Positions 37,253 through 48,838 of a stretch of 64,000 nt of DNA are shown here, one piece after another. This DNA is from Calycina herbarum. Lineage: Eukaryota > Ascomycota > Leotiomycetes > Helotiales > Pezizellaceae. The notes beneath the pieces are model-generated. The model was not told where the DNA came from, did no database searches, and saw only the letters and a list, made by a program, of their open reading frames with translations. The stretch's first letter is position 1, and the number at the start of each line of letters is the position of its first letter. The translations under genes were made by a program, and so were the position numbers. The stretch lies in the NCBI GenBank assembly GCA_001414485.1, contig LLEY01000069.1:186001-250000 (forward strand), read 5' to 3'.

Positions 37253-39920
37253 GAAATCTTATAATAAGTAGAGAAGGTAAAATAGTATATAAGACTCGAT
37301 ATAAGCTAAGCTTTTTACTAAATCTAGATTATAAAAGAAGATAAATAGAAGATAGCTTTTTATATAAGATATAGATTATATAAATAGATAGTTACTTCTT
37401 TTAAACTTATAAATATACTAAGTACGTTCTAAAGATATATTAACTAGATACTATAGAAATATCTAGATAACTTCTACTCTACTTATATAGACGATATTCT
37501 AATCTTTATAAATAGAACCTTCGAAGAATATAAAGAACAAGTTAAGCTTATTCTAAAGAAGCTTAAAGATATAGAGCTCTTTTTTAATATTAATAAATAC
37601 GAATTCTTAGTTATATAGACGAAGTATCTAGGGTTTATTCTTAATATTAACTTAGAGGTAGAAATAGATCTAGAAAAGATAAAAGTAATCTTTAACTAGA
37701 AAGCATCTATAATAGCTAAGGCTATATAAAGCTTTCTTAGCTTTATAAACTTCTACTAAAACTTTATTAAAAACTATTCTAATATTATAAAACCTCTTAT
37801 AAAACTTACTTATAAGGAATATATACTTATATAGATAAACGAATATTAAGACGTCTTTAAATAACTAAAGTATATATTTACTATAGCTCTAGCTCTTATA
37901 CGATTTAATCGCGAAAGATAAATAATTATAGAAATAGACTCTTCTAGCTAGTATATTAGTAGCACGCTTATATAATATAATAATAAAAGACTCTTATAAC
38001 CTTATACCTTCTTTTTAAAGAAGAACTTATCTACTAAATATAACTATAAAATCTATAATAAGAAGATACTAGCTATTATATAGTATCTAGAAGCTTAGAA
38101 TTCTAAGTTATAAAGCGTAGATAGCTTTAAGATTTAAATAGACTATAAGAACCTCGAGTACTTTATATTAGTATAGAAGCTTATAGAATAATAAATACGA
38201 TAGTCTCTAGCTCTCTTAAAGTATAACTTTACTATTACGTATATTAAAGAGAAAGATAATCTTTAAGTAGACGCTCTTTTATAACGAGAATAAGATATAC
38301 TAGATAACGCTATAGATAAATAAATTAATTATCGTATAAAGTAACTTCTTAAGTTTATAAACAAAGAAGAACAGATTCTAGAGATTATAAAAGCAAACCT
38401 GGTATAGATATAAGAAGCTATATAGACGTAAGAGATAGTTCTAAATAATAAAAGAACTTTCTAAGAACTTTAGATAATAGCTAAAGAAGTAGATACTAAC
38501 CTTCGAGTAATAAAGAACGCTATATAATAAGGCAAAAGAACGCTCTCTACTAGCTTAAAACTTAAGATATTAATATCTAAATATATAATTATAAATAAAG
38601 AAAAGCTAAGATTCTAAGACTAGTTATAAGTTCTAAATAACAAAGAACTATATACGAAAATAATCTAATCTATATACGATTCTAAGCTCTATAGTTACCT
38701 TAGATAAGAAAGCATAGCCTAGATTCTCTTATAATAATACTTCTAGCCTTAGATATTATAAGACGTTCGAAGGTTTATATGAAATTATAATACTTATAAA
38801 AGGAATAAGGCTTAGAAAGACGTATAACAAGGATTTCTAAAGCTACTACTAGTTCTAAACTAAATCTAGAGCGAAATTTTAATAGACTTTATAGTCGAGC
38901 TTCTAGAAAGTAATAGATATATAAACATAGTTATAATTATAAATAGGCTAGGAAAAGAAATAATCTATAATAGTCTTAAGAATATTACATCTAAAATAGT
39001 CGCTAGATAGTTCGTTTAAACCTTCTATTAAAAGCACTATCTACTAAAAGCAATAGTATTAGATCGAGGAACGTAGTTTGTAGGCTATCTTTAGATAAGA
39101 GTATATTCTCTCTTAGGAATTATATAAAGAGTTTCTACTACTTTTTACCTAGAAATAGATAGATCTATTAAACGAATAAACTAGATAGTAGAAACCTATC
39201 TATAAATATTCATAGATTACACTTAAGACAACTAAGAAGAGCTACTACTATTCGTTGAATTAGTAATTAATAATTAAATAATATTAGCTATAAAAGTAAG
39301 CCTCTTCTTTCTTAAACATAGATATTATACTAAATCTCTAGATATCTAGTATAAACTCTCGAACGAAGCTACGCAACGATTACTAATCTAGAAGGCTAAT
39401 ATAATCGTATAAAAGCTTAAAGAAGTATAGGAATAGGCATAGTTAGTAATAGCTACTATATAGTAAATAATAGAGAACGTTATAAATAGAAGAAGATAAT
39501 AAGTACTAAATTTTAAAGTTAGAGACAAAGTCTAGCTAAACCTATAGAACGTTTATATAATAAGGAAGTTAAAGAAGCTTAATACGAAATAAGCTAAGTA
39601 TATAGTAATAGAGGTAATTAGAATATATAGTTATCGCTTAGATATATCTCTTAGAATCTACAACGTATTCTACTCCTAACTTCTATAGCTAGTCTTAAAC
39701 AACCTACTACTAAGTTAAGTTTAAGACAACGATTAACCTAGACCTGAGCTTCTTAAAGGTAACTAAGAATATATAGTAGAAGCGATTCTTAATAAAAAGA
39801 GACGAGGACGTAGTATTAAGCTACTTATAAAATAGAAAGAGTATACTAGGCTAACCTAGGAATCTTAAGACGGTCTTAAAGATACGAAGGCTTATAACCT
39901 CTAAAGAGCTAGAAAGAGAG
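37253..39920 (+). pseudogene. R4 reverse transcriptase, RNase H, integrase, chromodomain
   Basis: Resumes the R4 pol frame broken at 27355. The catalytic motif YIDDI is intact at 37484-37498. Further landmarks are FFLKKNLSTKYNY-type RNase H readings (about 38,010), an integrase core (about 38,870-39,300), and a C-terminal chromodomain (about 39,760-39,850, VEAILNKKRRGRS..LLIK). Many RIP stops. Confidence 0.82.
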
Positions 39921-39925
39921 AGTAA

Positions 39926-40284
39926 TATAACAGTTTATATCTAAAGAGTACTCGGTCTACTAACCTTTATATAAAACGTAACTTTATATAACCCTAGAAA
40001 CTACCTTAGTAATTACCTTAATAGATATATAGATCTATAATAAAAGGTATAATAAGAGTTATAGCGAGACTTTAGAAACTTCAGCTCTTTATAGCTTATA
40101 CGTACTATAACGAAAGCTATAACAAAGAGCTATAAATAAGACTTCTACTTAGAGGCCTCGACGTAAGAGATTCTACGTATAAAACCTCTTTCCTCGTATA
40201 TAGAATAGACTTCTCTCCTTAGTTAATTCTTCTTAGAATAAAGACAACCTTATTTATTAACCTCTTTATATTCGGCCTATAATA
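39926..40284 (+). repeat. R4 right LTR (359 bp, divergent middle)
   Basis: The first about 65 bp and the last about 100 bp match the left LTR. The central block is unrelated and about 117 bp longer. It is preceded by a purine tract AGAAAGAGAGAGTAA. The right flank TTTAT does not match the left flank GGTAT. Confidence 0.75.
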
Positions 40285-41440
40285 TTTATAGACCTAGTTA
40301 TATTTACCGACGGCTTTTACTTAGACGACAAAAGTACTAGTAGAGGTATATATCTTATAAGAGGAGAGGTTATTCTAAATATAAGGCTCTTCCTCTTTAG
40401 TAAAACATTAGAGATATACGATATAGAAGCCAAAGCTGCCTTATATAGTCTAGAACTTACTCTAGACTCCTCTTTCTAGGCCTCGTCTACGAAGTACTAG
40501 ATTTGCCTTAATAACCTCGAAGCTATACTATAATTAATCTACTGATCTTATAGTACCTTATAAGAGACCTTTAATAAGGTATTTAACTTAATATAATTAT
40601 ACTCTAGAAAGATATAGATAAGATAGTACTCTAGCTATATAGGAATCCGTAGTAATAAGATTATAAACAAAGCTATAAAGAAAGCAGCTTAATTAACCTC
40701 TTCTAGTTCCTCTTCTCTACTCTATATAGCTACGCTTAAGAGAGAGATAAGAGAGACAGGGATAAAGCTTATAAACTAGCTCTAGTAGACGACACTCCTA
40801 GATCTTTATAAAGACCTAGGACTTACTTCCTAGCTCCTGAAACCTAAGACTCTCCGGTTACTAAGAGAGATCCTAGCTTAGCTAATTATAGCTCGAACCA
40901 GATATAGAGACTTTATAGTATACTACCTTCGCTTCTTCTACTTAGACACGCTTCTTAAATCAGAGGATTATAAGTGTAGAATAGCTAAAGTCTAATTCTA
41001 CCTACTCTTTTATAGGCTAGTAAATAACAAAGACCTAAGACTATTAGCTAAGACTAAAAGGAACTCTTAACTTCTCTTTAGTTCTTACTACGAGGAACTC
41101 TTTAGTAAGATCTACTCTAAGACCGAGTTCTATACTAAGATCTATTCTATAGAATAGCTTAACTCTCTTTTCTTTTTCTTTATCTTTTATTTATATATCT
41201 TCTTTGTTTTTCTCTAATTCTAAAAACTAATTAAGAATAAGAGCTATTCTAGAAGTAAGTCTTCTTTTTAAACTATCTCTTATAAATTAGCTCTCTCGTT
41301 TATACTCTCTATAGCCTAGAGTATCTCTCTAGCGTTACTTACTCTCTTTTAAAACTCTTTTAGAACTTAGTCTACACGTGCTATTCTCCGCTTAACGTTA
41401 AATAGTAATAAATAAATAAATAAAATATATATAATAGCTA
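40285..41440 (+). mobile_element. Tad1-like LINE, 3' part only (RNase H and tail)
   Basis: Begins at once with an RNase H motif, IFTDGFYLDDKS (about 40,297), then a readable YDIEAKAALYSLEL, as in the C-terminal RNase H of fungal Tad1-type LINEs. A downstream Cys-poor segment (about 40,970) matches the position of their terminal zinc motif. It ends in an (AAAT/TAAA)n tail near 41,398-41,440. The reverse transcriptase and everything 5' are missing, cut by the R4 border. RIP stops throughout. Confidence 0.75.
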
Positions 41441-41702
41441 CGAATTAGACTTCTTTCGAAGTTATATAATCTTTCTCTCTATTATCGTCTACGTTAGCCT
41501 GTCTACTTATAACCTAGTTCTCTTACTACTAGCGTTTCGTATTCGGCTTATAGAATACTTAGTAGAAACTTTAATACTACTATTATTAAGTAGATTACTA
41601 TCTACTATAACTACGTTTAATAGAAATCGCTTCTTCTTATTATAAATTAGCTAGGTTAAGATATATAGTATTAGAAGCTAAGCTAGGCTTATATATAGAT
41701 TA
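41441..41702. other. AT-rich spacer between LINE and T2
   Basis: About 260 bp with no recognisable coding or repeat. Its last five bases, GATTA (41698-41702), are the left TSD of T2. Confidence 0.5.
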
Positions 41703-41829
41703 TATAACAGATGTAAATAAATAGCTTTTACTAGTATACTAGCTAGCTAAAAGATATAAGAATTAATAGATAGACTAATTCGCTATTCTACTACTTAATA
41801 GGAATCCTAGTATAATACCGCCTATGTAA

Positions 41830-42071
41830 TATCAAGGGTTATACCCGTGGAATAAGTCTCGGAGTACTCCAGCGACGCATTCACGTGACCTCGCTTGGCA
41901 ACGCATAGACGTAATAGAACCTTCGAGAGTACTCTTAGCAGAACCCTCTAGAAAGAGCTAACTAAGTATATAAGTTAACAAGGACTCTAGCTTAGAAAGG
42001 ACAATCGAATCTTCTTATATATAGATAGCCTCTATAGTTCAATTTATTAGCACTTGCTACAAGCTCTAATA
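41830..42071 (+). repeat. R8 5' LTR (242 bp)
   Basis: Starts TATCAAGGGTTATACCCG (from TGTCAAGG) and ends GCTCTAATA. CACGTG at 41882-41887. Contains the inverted pair GGGTTATACCC. Confidence 0.92.
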
Positions 42072-42096
42072 TTAGATTCGATTCTAAAAACAACGA

Positions 42097-42299
42097 GCCT
42101 TTATAGTAATACTAGAATATATTAGGCTATTTTAGCAACACTAGAATATAACAGGCCTTTATAGTAATACTAGAACATATCGGGCTATTTTAGTAACACT
42201 AGAACTTAAGAGCTTTTATAGTAACACTAGAACACATCGGGCTATTTTAGTAACACTAGAATATATCGGGCCTTTATAGTAACACTAGAACTTATAAAC
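42097..42299. repeat. Seven tandem 29-bp units in the R8 leader
   Basis: Units of the form GCYWTTWTAGTAACACTAGAA plus 8 variable bases repeat head to tail, alternating two subtypes (GCCTTTATAG and GCTATTTTAG). They lie between the 5' LTR and gag. Confidence 0.88.
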
Positions 42300-42359
42300 T
42301 ATTTCACAGCATTTATAGAACTTATAGACAATAGAAGAACTATAAGAAGGCGGTATACT

Positions 42360-45300
42360 GAATCAGCTACCTACCTAGTTTCTATAGTATATTTAAGAGT
42401 AGTAGAATCAGTTAATATCTACCTAAGAGAATAATCGTCTACGGATTATAAACAAGTAAAAGAAGGATAAGGAAGCTCGCTTATAAATAGTCTATAATAA
42501 TAATAAACCTAGGAAATCTCTTCCTCTACTACTAGAATTTTATAGAGACTTAGATAAGCTAGAAGCTTAGTTATAATAAGCACGAGCTAAAATCGAAGTT
42601 AACTACTATAGATATACTAAATATATTAAGTTTTAGACACTTAATAGATCTTTATAAAGTAAGGTGCTCTGTAGAATAGAAGTATAGATATAGGAACAGG
42701 GTAAGCTAGAGCTAGCTAATAGTAGTAATTTCTTAGATTAAGTAGAGTTTATATTTAGAGACTCGTAAGCTAAGGAAAGAGTATAACAAAAGCTAGAATC
42801 CTTCTACTAAGGCCTAAGACTATTCCTAGAGGTCTTTATAAAATAGCAAGCCTTACTTATAGAGTCTAGAGAAGGATCTTAGCTAGATAACGCAAAGAAG
42901 GTGTCTCTTAACCGAATTCTTAGTAATAAGTTAGTTAAGGCAATGATTATAGTTCCTTCTTAACCTAACTTCGAGTCTTACTACTCTATTATTAAAGAAA
43001 CAAACGACTGCTTAAGAGCTTATAAAGCTTAAATATTAAGATCTAGGGCCTAGACTCTCCTAGAAATACTATAGACCTCTTAGAAACACTTAACAGATAC
43101 TATATAGTAGGTAATAAGCGGTAATATTACTAATAGACCGAAAGTCATCTATAAGACATCTGTAGAAGGCATAGATTAGGAACTAGCACCTACTAAAGTC
43201 TTAACAACTAGTACTAAGCATACTAAATAGGTGTCCTAGGAAGAACAAAGCAACCGTGCTCGTACTAGTCGCTGTCTTCGCTATAGAGCTACTAGTTATT
43301 TTGTTTAAGAATATCTATATAGACTACTAAGACAACCTATAACAGCGGATTCGGTCTATAAACAGAAGGCAGAGGTTAAGGAAGTAGTACCAGAATTAGA
43401 AGAAGAAGATAGTAATATCTCCTCGAATTTAAAAAACTAGTAGCTTCTATTAAAAAGCGTAGGTAGAGGCGACGAAGGGAGTTGTTAGTAATAGATACTT
43501 AGAGACATTTTAAGCAGGAATATATAGACGAAAAACCTCTTCTTATATCAGCTTTAGTAAATAGAGTAGCTACTTTATAAGCCTTTATAGATTCAGAGTA
43601 TTTAGTCTATAGAATTGTTTTAGACTGTTTTATCTATTATTATCAGCTCTCTTATATATAAATTATACTAAGGTATTTACAGTTAGTAGAAGGAGTATTA
43701 GAGGATGCTATATCCTAAGTAGTATCTTTTAGTATAGATATTAGAGGCTACTAGCAGAAACGGGTTTATACTTATATAGTTCTTAAGATCGAGAGCTATA
43801 AAATAATTCTAGGAAAATCTTAGTTAAGAAAAGAGTAAGCTTTACTTAACACTGCTAAGGGATGCTTACTCTTCTAAGACTCTAGGTTAGAAGTTTATAG
43901 TAAGCTAGAAAAGTCTTACTCCTATAAGTAAGTAAGCGTAGCTATCTTCTACTTTCTTATAGATTATAAACATAAGCTATAAGTTTTCTTAGCTAGCCTC
44001 GTAGACATTAGTAAAGCGTTAGTAGAGAAGAAGTATATAGACCTGTAGACAAAGCTGCCTAGCTAGATTAGTCTAGAATTCTATCTAGCTTTTAATAGAA
44101 AAGAAGTAAATAAGTTACTAGTACACCGACAAGGAATTAATTATAGTATTAAGCTTTTATAGATAGACAGCAGATCTAAGGAGACAGTCCTATAGAGGCT
44201 ACTCTATAATATATTATAGGACAAGCTGTTAGTACTCTATAAAACCCTAACAGAGCTACTAGATAAGGAATTTATTCAAGTAAGTAACTCTCTAGCAGCT
44301 ATGCTAGTACTCTTCGTATAGAAGCTAGGAGAGGGTCTATAGTTCTATTATAACTACCGAGTACTAAATAAGTTAACCTATAAGAACCGCTATCTATTAC
44401 CTTTAATCTAAGAGACACTTAACTAGATTAGAAAAGCAAAGTAGTTTATAAAAATAGATATTATTACTACGTTTTATAAGATATGAATTAAAGAGAGAGA
44501 CGAGTGGAAAACGGCTTTCTAGACACGCTTTAGGCTTTTTAAATAGCTTATTACCTCTTTTAGGCTTATAAATACTTCTAGTATTTTAAAGCGATATATT
44601 AATTATATACTTTAAGAGTTCTTAGACAACTTTGTCTTAGTATATATCAACGATGTCTTAGTCTTTATAGACAGCACCTATAACCAGCACCGCGAGTATA
44701 TCTATAAAGTAATATAAAGGCTTTAAGATACTAAGCTATAGCTTAATATTAATAAGTACGAATTTAAAGTATAGTCTATAAAGTACCTTAGGTTTATTAT
44801 AGAAGTAGAGAAAGGTTTATAAATAGACCTAGCTAAAATATAGACTATTATAGATTAGAAAGCACTAATAACAGCAAAAGACGTCCTTAGCTTCCTAGGA
44901 TTTACGAATTTCTATCAACGGTTTATTAAGGACTTTTCACAGATTATAGCTCCTCTCTATAAACTCGTTAAAAAGGATATTTCCTTCTAATAGACAGACG
45001 AAGCGAATAGAGCCTTCGAACGGTTAAAGCAGGCCTTTATAGAGGCTCTAGTACTAGCTTAGTTTAACCTAGATTATAAGACGGTCCTAGAGACAGACTC
45101 CTCTAGATATTACTTAGAAGGCGTATTCTCTTAAGTAAAGAATAGCGTCTTATAGTCTATAGCCTTCTTCTTAAAGAAATACATACCTACTGAATATAAT
45201 TACCTGATATATAATAAAGAGTTATTAGCTATTATTCGTTCTCTTAAGAAATAGAAAGCAGAGTTAAAAAGTATTAGGCAGTTTATAGTACTTATAGATT

Positions 45301-47100
45301 ATAAGAATCTTAAGTACTTTATAATAGTCTATAAACGATCTAAAAGACAAATACGGTAGTAGTTAATACTTAGTAAGTTTAACCTAATAATCTAATACCG
45401 CCTAGGTAAAGAGAGAGGACTACTAGATATATTAATAAGAAGGGACTAGGACCTCTTAGAGAAGAGAGATAAAGGCCTTAATTATAAAATAGTATAATTA
45501 ATTCCAGATAAAATAATTTAAGAAAATACTATATAGCTAGCACTAGTGTTAATAAACGAGAGGAATTAAGTAAGCGACGTAGCGACGTAGTAAGCGTTTA
45601 TAAACTAACTATAGAACCTCTAAGAAGAGGGAAAGGTATAGAATAAGAACTTCAGGCGTCTTATAGATACTATCTACTAAGGAGATAAGGTGTTTCTAGT
45701 AGACCTCGTTTCTCTAGTTAAAGTCTCTATCTCTAACTACTTAGTTAATAAGAACAGTGATTTACAGTTTAGGGGTAGACTATAGATCCCTGACTATAAG
45801 CTACTATAGACTGTAATTATATAAGAACTCTATAATTCTACACTTACAAGCTATTCTAGTAAGAATAGAACAATTATAATAGTCTTAAGAGAGTTCTTCT
45901 AACTAAACCTATAGACTATAGTTAAGTAGTTTGTCTTAACTATAGAGTTTATAGATGTACTAAGGTCTAGAGAGATCGTAAACAAGGCCTACTTCGTCCT
46001 TTACCAATTCCTAAGTAGTAATAGTAAGAGATCTCTGTCGACTTTATTAAACTACTACTTATAAGTAAAGGCTCTAATATAATAGTAGTATTCATAGACT
46101 GTTTAGGTAAAAGGGTACTCCTTATAGCTTATAACTCGACTATATTATTAGAGGAATTTGCTCGCTTATTTATTACTATATACTATAGCTTATATAGACT
46201 ACTAAGATTAATAGTGTCTAATAGAGGCCTGTAATTTATTAAACAAGTATAGAAGACGCTTTATAACTTCTTATAGATTAGACGACGGATCTCTATAGCC
46301 TTTTATCTACAAACTAACGAGTTAATAGAACGGGTAAATACTAAAGTTAAGACACTTCTATAGCAGTAGATTAATATAGCTTAGAACAACTAGGCCGACT
46401 GGCTGCTAGTAGTATAGCTAGCTTTTAATAGACAGGATTTAATATTAACGAGTATAAGCCTCTTCTAACTTAGCCACAGCTATCCGTTATAGACTATCGA
46501 CCTCTTAACAGACGTCGTAGCACCTATAAACACAAAAACACTAATTTAAAAGAGCGAAGCAATAGTAGCAAAGATTAAGACTATTATAGAATAGGTATAA
46601 TTATTAATAATAAGAGTATAATAAGACTAAAAGACTTAAGTAAATCGTTTATAGAATACCGCTCCTACGTATAAGGTTAGAGACAAGGTTTACTTAAGCT
46701 TATAGAATATATAGACAGATAAGGCTAGTAAGAAACTAGATACTCGATCCGCTAAGTTTATAGTTATCGAGGTTATTAGCTCGTCTATATATAAGCTAGA
46801 CACCCTGCCTAGTATCTATAATATCTTTAATATAGACTTATTAAGGCTAGTAGCTATAGACCCGCTACCTAGTTAAATTATAGACGATGATCAACTACCT
46901 ATAATATTAGTAGACGATACTATAGAATAGTAAGTTAAAAGAATACTAGGTTAACAGCAAAAGAAGCTCTTAGAGAAAGGCTCTCGTACTCGACTCAAGT
47001 ATAAGGTTAAATAGACAGAATACGTAAACCTAACATAGGAACCTACTACTAAGTTAGAGGACATAGTAGCCCTAGACACCTACCTTCAAGAGTAGGAAGA
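42360..47100 (+). pseudogene. R8 gag-pol with chromodomain (RIP-decayed)
   Basis: Gag-like coding covers about 42,360-43,470. Protease near 43,580 reads AFIDSEYLVYRIV (relatives LIDSGCLCYGLV). Reverse transcriptase shows LGEGLQFYYNYRVLNKL (about 44,320) and YINDVLVF at 44643, where YIDD lost an Asp through GAC to AAC. RNase H and connection read [17 protein letters not shown] (about 44,890). Integrase includes a core near 46,080-46,340 with SNRGLQFI and INTDERV-type segments. The C-terminus has a chromodomain-like region (about 46,930-47,090). Stops are almost all TAG or TAA. Confidence 0.83.
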
Positions 47101-47107
47101 GGGGTAA

Positions 47108-47349
47108 TATCAAGGGTTATACCCGTGGAATAAGTCTCGGAGTACTCCAGCGACGTATTCACGTAACCTCGCTTAGTAACGCATAGACGTAACAGAACCT
47201 TCGAGAGTACTCTTAGCAGAACCCTCTAGAAAGAGCTAACTAAGTATATAAGTTAGTAAGAACTCTGGCTTAGAAAGGATAATCGAATCTTCTTATATAT
47301 AGACAGCCTCTATAGTTCAATTCATCAGCACTTACTATAAGCTCTGACA
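47108..47349 (+). repeat. R8 3' LTR (242 bp)
   Basis: Same length as the 5' LTR, ending GCTCTGACA. CACGTG has become CACGTA here. Preceded by the purine tract GGAAGAGGGG. Confidence 0.92.
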
Positions 47350-47664
47350 CGTAACCTCTAGCTACGTAATAACTATTATACTATCCCCGCTTCTAAGACA
47401 GCTAGCCTCTAGCTATAAGCGTAAGTAGTTAACTATAAGATTAAATAAGCTCTATAGAGTTATTATCTATATCCTCGAGAGTGCTTATATAAGAATAAAG
47501 CTAATAGTATGATTTTTACTAGATATACTAAGTATATAATACGCTAGCTACTTTACTTAGAACTATAGTATCTTTAAGTAACCGAGTACTCGCCTAGCTA
47601 GCCGACTCCGAGCCGACCTACTAACTAATCTTAGACTCTCGGTTATAGATTCGATTAATTCTTC

Positions 47665-47818
47665 TATAATAGACGTGAATAAATAGCTTTTACTAGTACG
47701 CTAGCTAGCTAAAAGACATAAGAATTAAATTAACAGACTAATTCGCTATTCTACTACTTAATAGAAATCCCGGTATAATACTATCTACGTAATCTCTAGC
47801 TATATAACAGCTGTTATA
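47665..47818 (-). repeat. T2 5' LTR (right copy, 154 bp)
   Basis: Matches the left LTR once R8 is removed, and the solo LTR at 2327-2479. It is followed by the TSD GATTA. Confidence 0.9.
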
Positions 47819-47823
47819 GATTA

Positions 47824-48838
47824 CTCTAATTAAACTTACTATCTACGTTATACTAACGTAGAGTATATATTATTTAGATCTCTAAACTAGTACTATTATT
47901 AGAGATCTATAAATAGAGAGTTAGATAATAATATAAATAATACTTTCTAGCTTATACTACTTATATTTAAGTTATAATATCGTTCTAAGTATTTCTAATC
48001 TATCTTTATATTATATACCGCGTTATTACTAAGCTAAGTACCTCGTAGCTACTATAATATATATTTATAGTTAATTAGAACACTAGCTAAAAGTTTATAC
48101 TCTCTAGCTAGTACTCTTATCTTTCTAAATTAGAGTGTCTAATAAAGCTTATAAAAAGTCTTATAAGAAGTCTAAGAGCTTTTTAATATATAAGAGATTC
48201 GTAGAATAGATATAAGCGAGTAGGTTTAAATCGTTAAAGATCTAAGTAGAAAGGTCTAATATTACTATACTATAATACTATTAAGAAGTCTATGTTTTCA
48301 GCTAAGCTAGAGTTGTTAGAATAGATATAGAAGTATATAAATAGAGGTAGAGAAATACTAACTCTTCTTAGAATAAAGTAATTAGAAGAGATAATAGACT
48401 ATATAAGATAGATCTAATATAGTATAAGAGTAAGTGTTATAAGGTATTAGAAGATAGGCTTTATTAGTAGAGTTAGGTTATCTATAGTAGACGTACTAAG
48501 AAAAGTTTATAGAAAATTATAAAAGAGTTATAAGATAGATAATAGTATATCTTTAAACTAGACTTATTTAGACTTAATTAAGTTCTTATAGATATAATAA
48601 GTTATAATAAGATATCGAGAGATTAAGAGAGTATAGAATCTAAGGTTAGCTAAGATTAGAAGAAATAATAGAAGAAAGCTAGTATTTATATCGTCTAAGA
48701 AAGCATAGCTAAAAGCCGCGTAGTACTAATATAAAGACTTAGTCTCTACTCGAGTAGTACTTAGTTACGTATCTATTAAAGTAGCTTAGCTCTCTTCTAG
48801 ATATAGAGATAGAATTTATAGATTTAACTTTTAATATA
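47824..48838. other. Unassigned RIP-mutated segment
   Basis: About 1 kb between T2 and P3a. The plus strand from about 48,137 has a long frame interrupted only by TAA and TAG (Lys/Arg-rich, starting SNKAYKKSYKKSK), suggesting a decayed ORF I do not recognise. Two small inverted repeats lie at 47844-47862 (CTACGTTA...TAACGTAG) and 47876-47908 (AGATCTCTA...TAGAGATCT). It is probably part of the element into which T2 and P3a inserted. Confidence 0.4.

Larger units (their letters stand above)
17516..40284 (+). mobile_element. R4, Ty3/gypsy chromovirus carrying nested R5 and R6
   Basis: Segments 17516-18391, 25556-27355 and 37253-40284 read as one plus-strand Ty3 element of about 5.7 kb once R5 (TSD GACTC) and R6 (TSD GAAAC, right copy GAAAT) are removed. 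The gag frame crosses the R5 site and the reverse transcriptase frame crosses the R6 site. The left LTR (242 bp) and right LTR (359 bp) share ends but differ in the middle. The outer 5-bp flanks (GGTAT and TTTAT) do not match, so this may be a recombinant. Confidence 0.82.
41830..47349 (+). mobile_element. R8, complete Ty3/gypsy chromovirus nested in a T2 LTR
   Basis: A 5,520-bp element with 242-bp LTRs (41830-42071 and 47108-47349). TSD CGTGA appears as TGTAA (41825-41829) and CGTAA (47350-47354), both explained by RIP; the intact T2 copy at 2327 shows the unmutated target. RIP is moderate: more CA and TG remain than in R1, R2 or R5. Confidence 0.92.
41703..47818 (-). mobile_element. T2, TRIM (miniature LTR retrotransposon), split by R8
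   Basis: Two near-identical LTRs of 153 and 154 bp (41703-41829 plus 47355-47380; and 47665-47818) enclose only 284 bp (47381-47664). The outer TSD is GATTA (41698-41702 and 47819-47823). Without R8 the whole is about 591 bp. The inner piece has no coding potential. A polypurine tract is on the minus strand next to the left LTR (complement of 47381-47394, AGAAGCGGGGATAG), giving minus orientation. These are the hallmarks of a TRIM, which must be mobilised in trans. A solo LTR of the family is at 2327-2479. Confidence 0.88.

Noticed and set aside
42097..42299. CRISPR-like array
   Set aside because: Direct tandem repeats without unique spacers, in a fungal retrotransposon leader.
47824..48838. 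Starship captain (DUF3435 tyrosine recombinase)
   Set aside because: No recognisable catalytic motif; no cargo genes; the trace is too decayed.
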